Shown: positions 48,031 through 57,359, counted from the first letter of the stretch. The stretch is DNA of 64,000 bases from Sphingopyxis sp. JAI128 (GCF_014207235.1 NZ_JACHDA010000003.1:248001-312000), one strand, 5' to 3'. Notes: a model not told the origin generated them from the sequence alone. Made by a program: numbers and translations.

Positions 48031-50385
48031 GTGAAGAGCCTGTTGACCGACCCGATAGCTGCCGAAGTGATTCCTGCGCGGACCCTGTTGGGGCTGGGCC
48101 CGCAGGGCGAAGACATCGGCAACCTCCGCCAGCTCCAACTCGCGCCGCTTCGCGGCCGCGGGTCGCTGCGCCTTGTGATGGGCATGGGCATGGCGCTGGT
48201 CGCGGCGTTGACCATGATCCTCGGCGTGCCGCTGCCGATCGCGGGCGGCTGGCTGGCCTCTGCGCTGATTTTCGGTCTCTGGTCGCACCGAAAGTTCCGG
48301 GACCTGCCGCTCGGCGACCCCAAGCTTTCGGGCGTCGCCGAATATCGGCTCTGCACGCGGCATGCGCTCTATTCCGCGCTTCTCTGGGGGTCGCCCTTCT
48401 GGTTGCAGGGACCAACCCCGACGCTCGACCATGTGCTGTCGATGTGGACGATCGCCGTGCTGATGATGGTGACGCTGGCGATCGTCGCGCACAGCGTTCC
48501 GCTGGCCTGCGTGCTGTTCATCGGTCCAGTAACCCTGTCGGCCGCAGTCGCTCTCGTCCGTGCCGACGCACCCCAACTGGCGGGCGTGGCGCTCGTCGCG
48601 GGGCTGCTGCTCTGCGCCTTTTGCGTCCGCTTCGCGCAAAGCCATATCCGCTTTCGCCGCGCCGAAGAGGTGCTGCACGAAAAGACCGAAACGGTCAGCC
48701 TGCTGCTCCGCGAATTCGAGGAAACCTCGGCCGACTGGCTGTGGCAGACCGACAACAGCCGCCGCCTGATTCATGTCTCGCCGCGCCTCGCCTATGCGCT
48801 CGGCGGCACGGCCGAAGGGCTGGAGGGCATTCCACTGCTCCAGGCCTTGTCGGGCGATGCGTGGGAAACAGGTCTCTTTCCGAAGAGCCTGCACGACATG
48901 GCCGAACGCATGAAACGGCGCGAAAGCTTTTCCAACCTGATCGTTCCGGTGACGATCGACGGCGCTCCGCGCTGGTGGGAGTTGTCCGCCTCGCCCCGCC
49001 TCGACGAGACGGGGAAGTTTCTCGGCTTTCGCGGCGTCGGATCCGACGTGACCGAACAGCGTGCGAGCGCCGAGCAGATCGCCAAGATGGCGCGGTTCGA
49101 CAATCTCACGGGTCTACCCAACCGCCTCAGCCTGAACGAGGATCTGGCGCGTGCGATGGCGCATGCGATCGACGCCAAGTCGCGTTGCGCTCTGCTGATG
49201 ATCGACCTCGACCGGTTCAAGGCGGTCAATGATACGCTGGGCCACCCCGTCGGCGACAAATTGCTGGCGCAGGTCGCGGCGCGGCTCAAGGGGCTGATGG
49301 AACGCGGGATGACGTGCGGCCGCCTTGGCGGCGACGAATTTGCCGTCGTGCTCCATAATTTGCCCTCGGCCGAAACGGCGGAGGAACTCGCGCAGCGGAT
49401 CATTACGACGATCAGTCGGCCCTATGTGGTCGACAACCACCAGCTGTTCGTCGGGGCGAGCGTCGGTTTCGCGATCGGCCCGACCGACGGCGCGACGGTC
49501 GAAACGCTGACGCGCAACGCCGACCTCGCGCTTTACAAGTCGAAGGACAAGGGCGGCAACGTCGTCGCCGCCTATGTCGCATCGCTGCACGCGCAGGCCG
49601 AGGAACGGCGCGTGATGGAACAGGAACTGCGCGGCGCGCTCGAACGCGGCGAATTCGAACTCTACTACCAGCCGGTGGTAACCGCCGCCGACGGCACGCT
49701 CAACGGCTTCGAGGCGTTGATCCGCTGGAACAACCAGAGGCTCGGCAATGTATCGCCCGCGCGTTTCATCCCGCTTGCCGAGGATGCGCGCCTCATTTCG
49801 CCGATCGGCGAATGGGTGCTGCGCACGGCATGCCATGAAGCGATGAAATGGCCCTCAAACCTGAAGGTCGCGATCAACGTCTCGGCCGACCAGCTGACCG
49901 ACCCGAGTTTCGCCTCGGTCGTCGTCTCGGCGCTGGCGCAAAGCGGGCTGTCGCCGCAGCGGCTTGAGATCGAAGTTACCGAAAGCGTCTTCCTGCGCGA
50001 CGGCGGCGGCGCGGCGCAGCTGCTCGACCAGTTGATCGGGCTCGGCATTCGCTTGTCGCTCGACGATTTCGGCACCGGCTATTCGTCGCTCGGCTATCTG
50101 CGCAAGACGCAATTTTCGACGATCAAGGTCGACCGCAGTTTCGTCGTCGGGGCCGCCAAAGGCAGCATCGAATCGATTGCGATCATTCGCGCCGTCGTCG
50201 CCCTGGCCGACAGCCTCGGCATGTCCACCACCGCCGAGGGTGCCGAAACGGAACTCGAGGTCGAAACGCTGCGCAGCTTCGGCTGCAGCAACATCCAGGG
50301 CTATTATTATGGACGCCCGATGCCTGCCGCGGACGTGCTGACCCTGTTCCGCCGTCCCGACGATATCGCGACCGTTGCCGCCTGA
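48031..50385 (+). CDS. Membrane PAS-GGDEF-EAL protein
   Basis: This 784-residue protein has an N-terminal membrane part with about five helices (residues 40-210), a PAS domain (about 225-345, 'ADWLWQTDNSRRLIHVSPRL'), a GGDEF domain with intact 'GGDEF' (433-437) and the N-terminal 'LTGLPNRLSLNEDLARAMAH', and an EAL domain with 'EAL' (561-563) in 'NGFEALIRWNN' and 'LDDFGTGYSSLGYLRK'. All catalytic motifs look intact, so it may both make and degrade cyclic di-GMP. It starts with GTG. Family: GGDEF-EAL regulators of attached growth; local context gives no partner. Confidence 0.95.
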   Translation: MKSLLTDPIAAEVIPARTLLGLGPQGEDIGNLRQLQLAPLRGRGSLRLVMGMGMALVAALTMILGVPLPIAGGWLASALIFGLWSHRKFRDLPLGDPKLSGVAEYRLCTRHALYSALLWGSPFWLQGPTPTLDHVLSMWTIAVLMMVTLAIVAHSVPLACVLFIGPVTLSAAVALVRADAPQLAGVALVAGLLLCAFCVRFAQSHIRFRRAEEVLHEKTETVSLLLREFEETSADWLWQTDNSRRLIHVSPRLAYALGGTAEGLEGIPLLQALSGDAWETGLFPKSLHDMAERMKRRESFSNLIVPVTIDGAPRWWELSASPRLDETGKFLGFRGVGSDVTEQRASAEQIAKMARFDNLTGLPNRLSLNEDLARAMAHAIDAKSRCALLMIDLDRFKAVNDTLGHPVGDKLLAQVAARLKGLMERGMTCGRLGGDEFAVVLHNLPSAETAEELAQRIITTISRPYVVDNHQLFVGASVGFAIGPTDGATVETLTRNADLALYKSKDKGGNVVAAYVASLHAQAEERRVMEQELRGALERGEFELYYQPVVTAADGTLNGFEALIRWNNQRLGNVSPARFIPLAEDARLISPIGEWVLRTACHEAMKWPSNLKVAINVSADQLTDPSFASVVVSALAQSGLSPQRLEIEVTESVFLRDGGGAAQLLDQLIGLGIRLSLDDFGTGYSSLGYLRKTQFSTIKVDRSFVVGAAKGSIESIAIIRAVVALADSLGMSTTAEGAETELEVETLRSFGCSNIQGYYYGRPMPAADVLTLFRRPDDIATVAA

Positions 50386-50549
50386 CGCGACGGAGCGAAG
50401 TCTCGGGGCGACGAATGGAAGGACTTAACAAAAGGTTCCCCCGCCCACCGCACGGCAGGCGCAATTCGTCGCTAGGCTGTTGGTCGCCGGCGCCAGCCAT
50501 AGCAAAGACGCTCCAACGCTTGAAGACAAGCCATCGGGGGTCGCATCTC

Positions 50550-51134
50550 ATGCTCTATCGTCGCTATCTGGCAGCCGCCGTCGCGTCCGTGATGACCATC
50601 ACCGGCCTGATCGCGAGCGTTCCCGCCGCGGCCCGCGACTATCTGCAATGCGTTCCCTTCGCTCGCGCCGAATCGGGCGTCGAAATTCGCGGCAATGCGA
50701 AGACCTGGTGGTCGCAGGCCGCCGGCAGCTATGAACGCGGGGCCGAACCGCGCAAGGGTGCGGTCATGGCGTTCGCCGGCACCCGCGGCATGCCCATGGG
50801 CCATGTCGCTGTGGTGAAAAAGGTCGTCAGCGACCGCGAAATCCTGATCGACCATGCCAATTGGTCGCCGATCAACGGCCGCCGCGGACAGATCGAGCGC
50901 GACGTCCGCGTCGTCGACGTCAGCGATGCCGGCGACTGGAGCATGGTCCGCGTGTGGTACGCCCCGATCGCCGACCTCGGCCTGCGCGCCAACCCGGTGC
51001 AGGGCTTCATTTACGCCAATGGCGATGCGGGCGCTCCGAACTCCGCCCCCAGCTTCAAAGCGCCCGTGTGGGCACAGAATGATTGGAAACCCGGCAACGA
51101 CCTCGAAATGGTCGTTGCTTCGCTCGGCAACTGA
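50550..51134 (+). CDS. CHAP-domain exported amidase
   Basis: This 194-residue protein has a signal peptide ending near 'VPAAARD' and a CHAP domain with nucleophile C34 in 'YLQCVPFARAESG', H85 in 'MPMGHVAVVKKV' and N104 in 'IDHANWSP', the Cys-His-Asn triad. It probably cleaves peptidoglycan peptides. The short domain of about 110 residues is followed by a Pro/Ala-rich tail. It starts at 50550; the frame is open to 50415 but that part has no signal. It is transcribed after the GGDEF gene and may share its promoter. Confidence 0.88.
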   Translation: MLYRRYLAAAVASVMTITGLIASVPAAARDYLQCVPFARAESGVEIRGNAKTWWSQAAGSYERGAEPRKGAVMAFAGTRGMPMGHVAVVKKVVSDREILIDHANWSPINGRRGQIERDVRVVDVSDAGDWSMVRVWYAPIADLGLRANPVQGFIYANGDAGAPNSAPSFKAPVWAQNDWKPGNDLEMVVASLGN

Positions 51135-51263
51135 GCCCTCCCCCCCCCCTCGGGCTCGGCGAGCGACGAAGCCACTCGGGGCGGTCCGCCGCTCCGGGTG
51201 GTTTCCCATTTATGAGAGATCGACGGGTCTCGAACGCCTTGGCCCGTCAGGGGACGGCGGGCG

Positions 51264-51533
51264 TCAATCGGCCGCGGGCGCTTCGCCTTCGTCGTCCTTG
51301 TCCTCGAACCAGGCCTCGACCTCGCCCGACAGCTTGATCGTCATCGGCTGACCGAAACGGTCCTTCGATTTGCCGGCCGCGACGCGGATCCAGCCTTCGG
51401 AGATCGAATATTCCTCGACGTCGGTGCGCTCCTTGCCCTTGAAGCGGATTCCGATGCCGCGCTGCAGCACCTCCATGTCGAAATGCGGCGAGCGCGGATT
51501 GGTCGACAGATGATCGGGGGGCGTATCGGTCAT
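51264..51533 (-). CDS. DUF3297 protein
   Basis: This 89-residue protein has 'SPHFDMEVLQRGIGIRFKGK', 'ERTDVEEYSISEGWIRVAAG' and 'DRFGQPMTIKLSGEVEAWFE', the pattern of DUF3297. It is acidic and soluble, with no known function. The ATG at 51533 is preceded by GGGA. A terminator-like hairpin with T run lies directly before its leader, so it must have its own promoter in or near that hairpin, or rely on readthrough from the TonB receptor gene. Confidence 0.85.
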   Translation of the reverse strand: MTDTPPDHLSTNPRSPHFDMEVLQRGIGIRFKGKERTDVEEYSISEGWIRVAAGKSKDRFGQPMTIKLSGEVEAWFEDKDDEGEAPAAD

Positions 51534-51546
51534 GAACTTATTTCCC

Positions 51547-51583
51547 AAAAAATGATGGCGCGGCCCTAGCTGGACCGCGCCAT
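51547..51583 (-). terminator. Rho-independent terminator of the TonB receptor gene
   Basis: On the minus strand the arms ATGGCGCGG and CCGCGCCAT (51575-51583 and 51555-51563) pair perfectly around an 11-base loop, followed three bases on by a run of T (AAAAAA on the plus strand, 51547-51552). It lies between the receptor stop and the DUF3297 gene. Confidence 0.85.
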
Positions 51584-51636
51584 GATCGTCAATCATTGAG
51601 AGGCGGCACCGGGCCCGGCACCGCCCCTGCAGAGGT

Positions 51637-53928
51637 TCAGAAACCCGCCTTCAGCGTCACGAAGAACTGCTGCGGCGCGCCGGCGAGCAGGGTCTGCGCA
51701 TCACCGCTGTTGGCAAAACCGTTGGTGCCGATCGTCGAGACATATTCCTTGTCGAACAGGTTGGTCGCATTCGCCTGGATCGAAATGCGATCGTTCAGCC
51801 GGTATCCGATGCTCGCGTCGACGATGATGAAGCCGCCGACTTCGGCGTCATTTTCATAGGAATAATAGCGTTTCGACGTGTAATTGGCGCCGACGCGCGC
51901 AAAGAAATCGCCATTGTCCCAGGTGATTTCGCCCTTGGCGAGATGCCTCGGCGAATTGACCACCGTTTTCCCTGCGGTTGCTGCAACGACGACATTCGCG
52001 GCGGTCACCACGTCGTCCCGATATTCGGAGTCGTTCCAGGCGTAGGAGGCGAAGAGCGACAGTTCGGGGGTGACGCGGACCGTTCCCGCCGCCTCGACGC
52101 CCCACGAGCGCACATCGCCGACATTGCTGAGAATCGCCGGGTTGCCCTGGATCCCGGACCCGTTGGCAAAGGCGATGATGCGGTCCTTGAAGTCGACATA
52201 ATAGCCCGCGATCACCGCCTGGAATCGTGACGACTTGGTCCGGAAACCCAATTCATAGGTAGTCGAGGTTTCGGGCTTCAGGTCGAGCGCGTCGAAACCC
52301 GCCTGCGTGGTGGCGAACGGGCCGCCGGTCGCCGACGATTCGAACGCGCGCATATTCTCGGTATAGCTCGCGAATAGCTCGTTATCGTCGTTCAGGCGAT
52401 AGAGCAGGCCGGCCTGCGGCAGAAACCAGTCCTTCGCCTCGGTCCGGCCCGAGGCGAGGCCACCGCTGACCACCGGCGTCGCGATATTGGTGACGCGCAG
52501 CCCTTTCCATCCGGCATTGAGCTGGAATCGGCCGAGGTCGAGCGTATCCTGCACATGATATTGCAGCGTCTGCGTGTTGAAATCGAATTCCCACTGGGTC
52601 GCCAGCGGATCGTTCGGGAATTTCAGGCTGCTGCGGCTCGGCGCGCCGGCGGTGTCGGCGAGGCCATAGAAGCGGCGCGCCTGGTTGAAGTCGTTGTCCT
52701 CGTACCACGTGCCGAGTTCGATCGTGTTGGCGCCGAGCGTGAACAGGCTGGTGGCGACGATGCCATAGCGTTCGATCTCATATTCGGTGGTGCGGATCGT
52801 GATCGGCGCACCGCCGGGGGTGGTGACATAGGGGGTAAACCACATCCCGCGCCCCTTGTTGCCGTGATAATAGCCGGTGACCTTCATCGTCCAATAGTCG
52901 TTCAGCGGCGCATCGACCCCGACGCCGGCAAGCCAGTCCTTGCGCAGGCCCGCGGCGTCATAATAAGCGTCGTCGACCGTCGCGACCGGCGCGGGAAAGA
53001 CCAGCCCCGCCGACGGATAAGGCAGCGGGGCCCCGCCATTCTGCGCGAGCTGGTTCTGATAGATTTTGGCGACGTCGACCGCGAGATTCCAGTTTTTGGC
53101 GTAATTGTCCCAGCCATAGCCGAGGCGGCCGATCATGTCGGCGCTCATGTCCTGATAGTCGTTCTCGCGGCGGTCCGAATAGTTGACGAAGCCGAAGAAC
53201 TGCCCGTCGCCGACCGGCTGGACAATGCGCGCATTGGCCTGATGCTGGCGCTGGGCGCCGTCGCCCTTCCACTTGTCGGCATCAGCCCAAGCATAGCTCA
53301 GCGACAGGCGCGGTCCGCCCGACAGGATGTCGCCGCTGTCGAGGCGGACGAAGGCACGCTTGGTGTCTTCGCTGCCATAGGTGCCCGACGCCTCGAGCCC
53401 GAACATATCGGCCGGCTCGCGCGAGAAAAATTCGATCGTACCGCCAAGGTTGCTCGTCGATGCCGCCGCCAGCGAGCCCGCGCCCTGCGCCACTTCGACG
53501 CGGCCGACATTTTCGCTGATGATCGCGCGGCTGATGTGGAGGCCGTTATGGTTGCCGTAATTCATGTCGCCGAGCGGAATGCCGTCGAGCGTGAAGCCCA
53601 GCTGGTTCTGCGAAAAACCACGGATCGAGATGCGCGCCGACCATTCATAGGCGCCGAACGGGTCGGCCGCCTGGAAATTGACCCCCGGCAGCTTGTCGAT
53701 GGCCTTCAAGGGGCTGATCCCCGACACTTCGAGCGCGATATCGGCGGCGCCGAGTTCCTGCACCTGCCGCGCCTGCCCGCGCCCGAGCACGACGATCTCC
53801 CCGACATCGTCGATGCCCGCCGCATCGGCGGCCTCGACGGCCGCCTCGTCGGCAAGGACCGGGGTCGCGGCCAGCATGGCAATCGCGGCGGCCCCGGCCT
53901 GCAGGCGGTTCCTGAACTGATAGGTCAT
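51637..53928 (-). CDS. TonB-dependent outer-membrane receptor
   Basis: This 763-residue protein has a signal peptide ending near 'PVLADEA', an acidic N-terminal stretch, a TonB-box-like 'GEIVVLGRGQ', the plug ('GFTLDGIPLGDMNYGNHNGL', 'RVEVAQGAGSLAAASTSNLG') and a barrel closing in 'FFVTLKAGF'. The acid-rich 'DEAAVEAADAAGIDDVGEIV' region is longer than usual. It is a single-gene unit with its own terminator, divergent from the collagen-like gene. The ligand is unknown; relatives transport iron siderophores or other large molecules. Confidence 0.93.
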   Translation of the reverse strand: MTYQFRNRLQAGAAAIAMLAATPVLADEAAVEAADAAGIDDVGEIVVLGRGQARQVQELGAADIALEVSGISPLKAIDKLPGVNFQAADPFGAYEWSARISIRGFSQNQLGFTLDGIPLGDMNYGNHNGLHISRAIISENVGRVEVAQGAGSLAAASTSNLGGTIEFFSREPADMFGLEASGTYGSEDTKRAFVRLDSGDILSGGPRLSLSYAWADADKWKGDGAQRQHQANARIVQPVGDGQFFGFVNYSDRRENDYQDMSADMIGRLGYGWDNYAKNWNLAVDVAKIYQNQLAQNGGAPLPYPSAGLVFPAPVATVDDAYYDAAGLRKDWLAGVGVDAPLNDYWTMKVTGYYHGNKGRGMWFTPYVTTPGGAPITIRTTEYEIERYGIVATSLFTLGANTIELGTWYEDNDFNQARRFYGLADTAGAPSRSSLKFPNDPLATQWEFDFNTQTLQYHVQDTLDLGRFQLNAGWKGLRVTNIATPVVSGGLASGRTEAKDWFLPQAGLLYRLNDDNELFASYTENMRAFESSATGGPFATTQAGFDALDLKPETSTTYELGFRTKSSRFQAVIAGYYVDFKDRIIAFANGSGIQGNPAILSNVGDVRSWGVEAAGTVRVTPELSLFASYAWNDSEYRDDVVTAANVVVAATAGKTVVNSPRHLAKGEITWDNGDFFARVGANYTSKRYYSYENDAEVGGFIIVDASIGYRLNDRISIQANATNLFDKEYVSTIGTNGFANSGDAQTLLAGAPQQFFVTLKAGF

Positions 53929-54293
53929 GGCGTGAAATCCCCTTGACCCGGCACCGAAATGGCCCGGGGTCGCGGGGGCTTTAGGGATGCGATATTGCTT
54001 TGCGGCGGCGGAAGCGTGGCGCGTCGATGACGGAATGATGAAGTATCGGCGGCAGCACCACTACCGTCGCGGGCCATCGCGGCTGCGCTCTTTTTGTCGC
54101 AATTCGGGCACGGCATCCCGAAAAAGAGGGTTAAGCGGAAAAAAGTGCCGCAGCGGCGAAATTGCCTTCATCCGGCTGGTATAATGGCTTCCAAACAGGG
54201 TTGCTGAAGATTAACCAATTGAAACAACGGAACTAATTTTGACTGGCTCTTCTTATGGTTCGGGGGAGGACCCCAGAATCAAGGAGAGATTTC
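53929..54293. other. Divergent intergenic region upstream of the collagen-like gene
   Basis: These 365 bp hold the promoters of the receptor (minus) and the collagen-like gene (plus). The part from 54100 to 54260 is clearly richer in A and T than the rest of the window. No ORF or RNA gene of note is seen apart from the promoter described separately and a purine-rich ribosome site AAGGAG seven bases before 54294. Confidence 0.5.
54177..54185 (+). promoter_or_regulatory. Candidate extended -10 promoter for the collagen-like gene
   Basis: TGGTATAAT is an exact extended -10 element (TGn-TATAAT). No good -35 is found at the usual distance. It would give a leader of about 100 nt before the ATG at 54294. 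Confidence 0.4.
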
Positions 54294-55268
54294 ATGCGCT
54301 TGCCCCGTCTTGAATTTCGCCCGGCCTGCCTGCTTTTGATCCCGGCGTGCCTGACCCTCGCCGCCTGCGAATCGTCGGGCAGCTACCGCGTCGGCAGCGT
54401 CGGTCCCGGCGGAGCGACGGGCGCGACCGGGCCCGCAGGCCCGGCCGGCCCCACTGGCGCGACCGGGCCGGCTGGTCCTGCAGGGCCCGCGGGTCCAACC
54501 GGCCCCGCCGGCCCCGCCGGCAGCGGTCTCGGCCTCGGCGACGCCGGCGCGCTCGCGGTCGGCGGCCTTGTCGGCCCCGGCGGCGTCGCCGGCACCGGCC
54601 TGCTCGCGAACACCGGCGACTCGCAAAACGGCAATCCGGTGATCGGCGGGGTGCTCGTCAAGACGGGCGGCCTCGTCAACGTCGTCGCCGACAAGGGGCT
54701 GCTGCTCGCCAATGCAGTCGATGGCAAGGTGCCGGGCGGCGCCAATCTCGTCGGCACCGTCATCGGCGTCGTCAAAGCGACGGGCGTGGCCCTCGTCCGG
54801 ACCGGCAATGGCCAGCAATATCTTGTCGACGGCCTGACCGCCGCCCCCGGCCAACTCGTGACCGCGACGATCGGCAAGGCAATCGCGCTGGGCAGCCCCG
54901 ATGCCTCGCCGCTGATCGGCGCGAGCATCCTGTCGCCCGGCCAGAAGAACGGCAGCCTGCTGACCGTCGGCGTCGGATCGGCCGGCCAGCTCGTCACCCT
55001 GCAACCCGGCACCGGCGGCAATCTGCTCGGCGGCGTCACCGGCGGCCTGGCCGGCGGGACTCCCGGCCGTGCCGCCGGATCGCCAACGACGCTCGTGGGC
55101 AATGTCGTCGCGACGGCGACCGGCGCGCTCGGACAGGTGACGAACGGAACGGCGGGCGGCGGCACGACCGGCGGCCCCGCTGCCCTTCCCGTGACCGGCC
55201 TCGTCACCGGCGTTACCGACACCGTCGGGACACTGCTTGGTGGTCTCAACCCCAAGGGCGGCAACTGA
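54294..55268 (+). CDS. Collagen-like GXY-repeat lipoprotein
   Basis: This 324-residue protein has a signal peptide with lipobox 'LAAC' (cysteine 25), a short linker, then about 13 uninterrupted Gly-X-Y triplets (residues 37-75, dominated by GPA, GPT and GAT). The remaining 245 residues are Gly/Val/Leu/Thr-rich with repeated segments such as 'GLVGPGGVAGTG' and 'GGLVNVVADKG', and have almost no charged residues. Bacterial collagen-like proteins form triple helices on the cell surface. The next gene, 8 bp away, is a TpsB-type translocator, which suggests that this protein, or part of it, may be moved to the surface by it. That link is inference. AAGGAG is seven bases before the start. Confidence 0.82.
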   Translation: MRLPRLEFRPACLLLIPACLTLAACESSGSYRVGSVGPGGATGATGPAGPAGPTGATGPAGPAGPAGPTGPAGPAGSGLGLGDAGALAVGGLVGPGGVAGTGLLANTGDSQNGNPVIGGVLVKTGGLVNVVADKGLLLANAVDGKVPGGANLVGTVIGVVKATGVALVRTGNGQQYLVDGLTAAPGQLVTATIGKAIALGSPDASPLIGASILSPGQKNGSLLTVGVGSAGQLVTLQPGTGGNLLGGVTGGLAGGTPGRAAGSPTTLVGNVVATATGALGQVTNGTAGGGTTGGPAALPVTGLVTGVTDTVGTLLGGLNPKGGN

Positions 55269-55276
55269 TACCGCCC

Positions 55277-56911
55277 ATGTGTATGTGGCGCAAAGCCTGT
55301 GCCGCGGCGGCAGGAACCCTGTTCCTTCCCGCCGCGGCGCTCGCCGCCCAGCCGGCGGCAACGCCGCTCGACGGGCGCCCGCCGCTTGCTCCCGGTTCGA
55401 GCGAACGCGAGCCGCTCCCCGATCCCGAAACGAACAGCCTGTCCTTCGGCAAGGTCGACCTCGGCGCGCGCCCCGACGTGACGATCCGCGAAATCCGGTT
55501 CGTCGGCGCCGGCGTTCCCGCCAATGTCGCCCGCGCGGCGCAGCGCTTCGTCGGCAAGCGCGCATCCGCGGACAATCTTGCCAAACTCGCCGCCGCGATG
55601 ACGCGCGCCTACAACCGGTCGAGCGTCGCGCTTTTCACCCTCGTCATTCCCGAACAGGATTTGTCGGAGGGCGTTGTCACCGTCGCCTCGGCCGAAGGCC
55701 ATGTCGGCGCGGTCACGCTCAGCGGCGAAAAGGAAGGCGGCCCCGCGCCGCTGATCGAAAAAATGGCCGCACCGCTGCGCAGCCAGCAACCCTTACCGCG
55801 CGCCCGCTTCGAACGCGCGCTCGGCAATATCGGCGACGTCCCCGGCGTCACCGTCACCCCGACGCTCGCGCTCGGTAGCGAGCCCGGTGCGGTCGCACTC
55901 GACCTCGCGCTCGACGCGAAAAAGCCAACCATCGGCCTCGGCTTCACGACGCGTACCAGCCCGTTCGTCGACGACGGGATCGTCGAAGCCAATGCGCGCG
56001 GAACCAGCCTGCTGCGCAGCGGCGACGAAACGCGGCTGACCGGCGCCGCGGCGCTCAATCTCAAATCTTTGCTCTATATTGCGGCGAACCACTCAACCCC
56101 GATCGGCGCCGACGGCACCCGCTTCGAACTGACTGCGGCGGCGCTGCGCACCCGGCCGAAAGGCCCCGCGATCGACGGCGAGGCGTGGAGCGCCGGCGCC
56201 GGCGTCACCCATCCGCTGATCCGCGCGACGCGGCGCAATCTGATCGCCTCGGCGCGGATCGACTATCTCGATTCCAAGAATGCGCTGTTCGGATCGACGA
56301 TCGCCGCCGAAAAAACCTGGACCGCGAGCGGCAGCCTCGCCTTTCGCCTCACCGAGGACCGCACTGTCATCGGCGCGCGGATCGGCGGCGCCAAGGGGCT
56401 CGACATCGCGGGGGCGCGTGTCGATCCGGGCGCGGGCGAGGCGGGCTTCCTCTATGCCGATGCCAGCGTCGAGGCGAACCAGGCGATCGGCAAGGTCGCC
56501 GTCGTGCGGTTCGCAGCAACGGGGCGCTGGACCCGCGACCGGCTGCCCGCCGCGCAGCGCTTCAGCGTTGGCGGCGCCAGCTTCGGCCGCGCCTTCGACG
56601 ACGGGCTGGTCAACGGCGACCGCGGTGTCGCGACCTTCGGCGAAGTCGCATGGCGGCCGCTGCGCGGCGGCAAGCTTGCCAAAAGCGAGATCTACACTTT
56701 CGCCGACTACGCCGACATCACCCTGCTCGAACGGACGGCGATCCCCCGGAGCGATTTCCGCCTCGGCAGCTGGGGCGGCGGGGTGCGCCTGTCCTATGCC
56801 GAAAATGCCACCATCGGGCTCGAATTCACCGATGCCTGGAAACAGCCGGTCGCGGGGTTCGGTCAGGACTGGCGCGTGGCGCTCAGCTGGAAATTGTCGA
56901 TCCGGCCCTGA
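55277..56911 (+). CDS. TpsB / ShlB-FhaC-HecB family outer-membrane translocator
   Basis: This 544-residue protein has a signal peptide ('ACAAAAGTLFLPAAALAA'), POTRA-like domains (about 60-215, 'VTIREIRFVGAGVPANVARA' and 'LPRARFERALGNIGDVPGVT') and a C-terminal beta barrel of the Omp85 superfamily. The loop motif that is VRGY/F in FhaC appears here as 'SFGRAFDDGLVNGDRG', a variant common in sphingomonad relatives. TpsB proteins secrete a large TpsA partner, but no TpsA gene is found here. The start is ATG 55277 or 55283. The gene is downstream of the collagen-like lipoprotein and its 3' end overlaps the hemerythrin gene by 29 bp. Confidence 0.82.
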   Translation: MCMWRKACAAAAGTLFLPAAALAAQPAATPLDGRPPLAPGSSEREPLPDPETNSLSFGKVDLGARPDVTIREIRFVGAGVPANVARAAQRFVGKRASADNLAKLAAAMTRAYNRSSVALFTLVIPEQDLSEGVVTVASAEGHVGAVTLSGEKEGGPAPLIEKMAAPLRSQQPLPRARFERALGNIGDVPGVTVTPTLALGSEPGAVALDLALDAKKPTIGLGFTTRTSPFVDDGIVEANARGTSLLRSGDETRLTGAAALNLKSLLYIAANHSTPIGADGTRFELTAAALRTRPKGPAIDGEAWSAGAGVTHPLIRATRRNLIASARIDYLDSKNALFGSTIAAEKTWTASGSLAFRLTEDRTVIGARIGGAKGLDIAGARVDPGAGEAGFLYADASVEANQAIGKVAVVRFAATGRWTRDRLPAAQRFSVGGASFGRAFDDGLVNGDRGVATFGEVAWRPLRGGKLAKSEIYTFADYADITLLERTAIPRSDFRLGSWGGGVRLSYAENATIGLEFTDAWKQPVAGFGQDWRVALSWKLSIRP

Positions 56912-57359
56912 CCGGGAGGTCGAGCGCCGCAGCGGCACTATGGAGTGTGTCGGCCAGCGGATAAAGCTCGCGCTCCTCGCGCTCGATCCGCATCGCGAGC
57001 TGTTCGAATATGCGTCGCGTCTCGCGGCAGAAACCGGGCCAGTCCGCCGCGACCCGCGCGCCGCTCCACATCTCGTCATAGGCGACATAATCCGCCGACA
57101 GATTTCCCATTTCCAGTTCGAACGCGCGCGTGGTCCGCATCAGGCCAGGATCGCCCGACGCCATCAGCCGCGGGTATAATATCCAGTCTTCGCATTTCAG
57201 GTGCCGGACCAGCGCCTCGCGAAGCGCACCGCGCGCCGACGTCAACTCGCTCGCAGGCGGCGGGTGTCTCGCCTCGGTCATGGCGAGGATGATCCGCGAC
57301 AGCGCGACGAGCGCCGCATGTTCGGCGCGCAGTCGCTGCATCTCGCGGCTCAAGGCCAT
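56883..57359 (-). CDS. Hemerythrin HHE-domain protein
   Basis: This 158-residue four-helix bundle protein has the pattern of HHE proteins: H14 in 'RAEHAALVAL', H53 in 'ALVRHLKCEDWILYPRLM' with acidic E57, and 'ERELYPLADTL' near the end. It probably binds two iron atoms and may sense or carry oxygen or protect iron-sulfur clusters. One of the usual five histidines cannot be placed with certainty. It is divergent from the PepSY gene and convergent with the TpsB gene, with which it overlaps by 29 bp. Confidence 0.78.
   Translation of the reverse strand: MALSREMQRLRAEHAALVALSRIILAMTEARHPPPASELTSARGALREALVRHLKCEDWILYPRLMASGDPGLMRTTRAFELEMGNLSADYVAYDEMWSGARVAADWPGFCRETRRIFEQLAMRIEREERELYPLADTLHSAAAALDLPVRAGSTISS

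Noticed and set aside
54420..54540. Proline-rich frames on the other strand of the GXY repeat
   Set aside because: They are the reverse reading of the collagen-like triplets; the plus frame has the signal peptide, lipobox and ribosome site.
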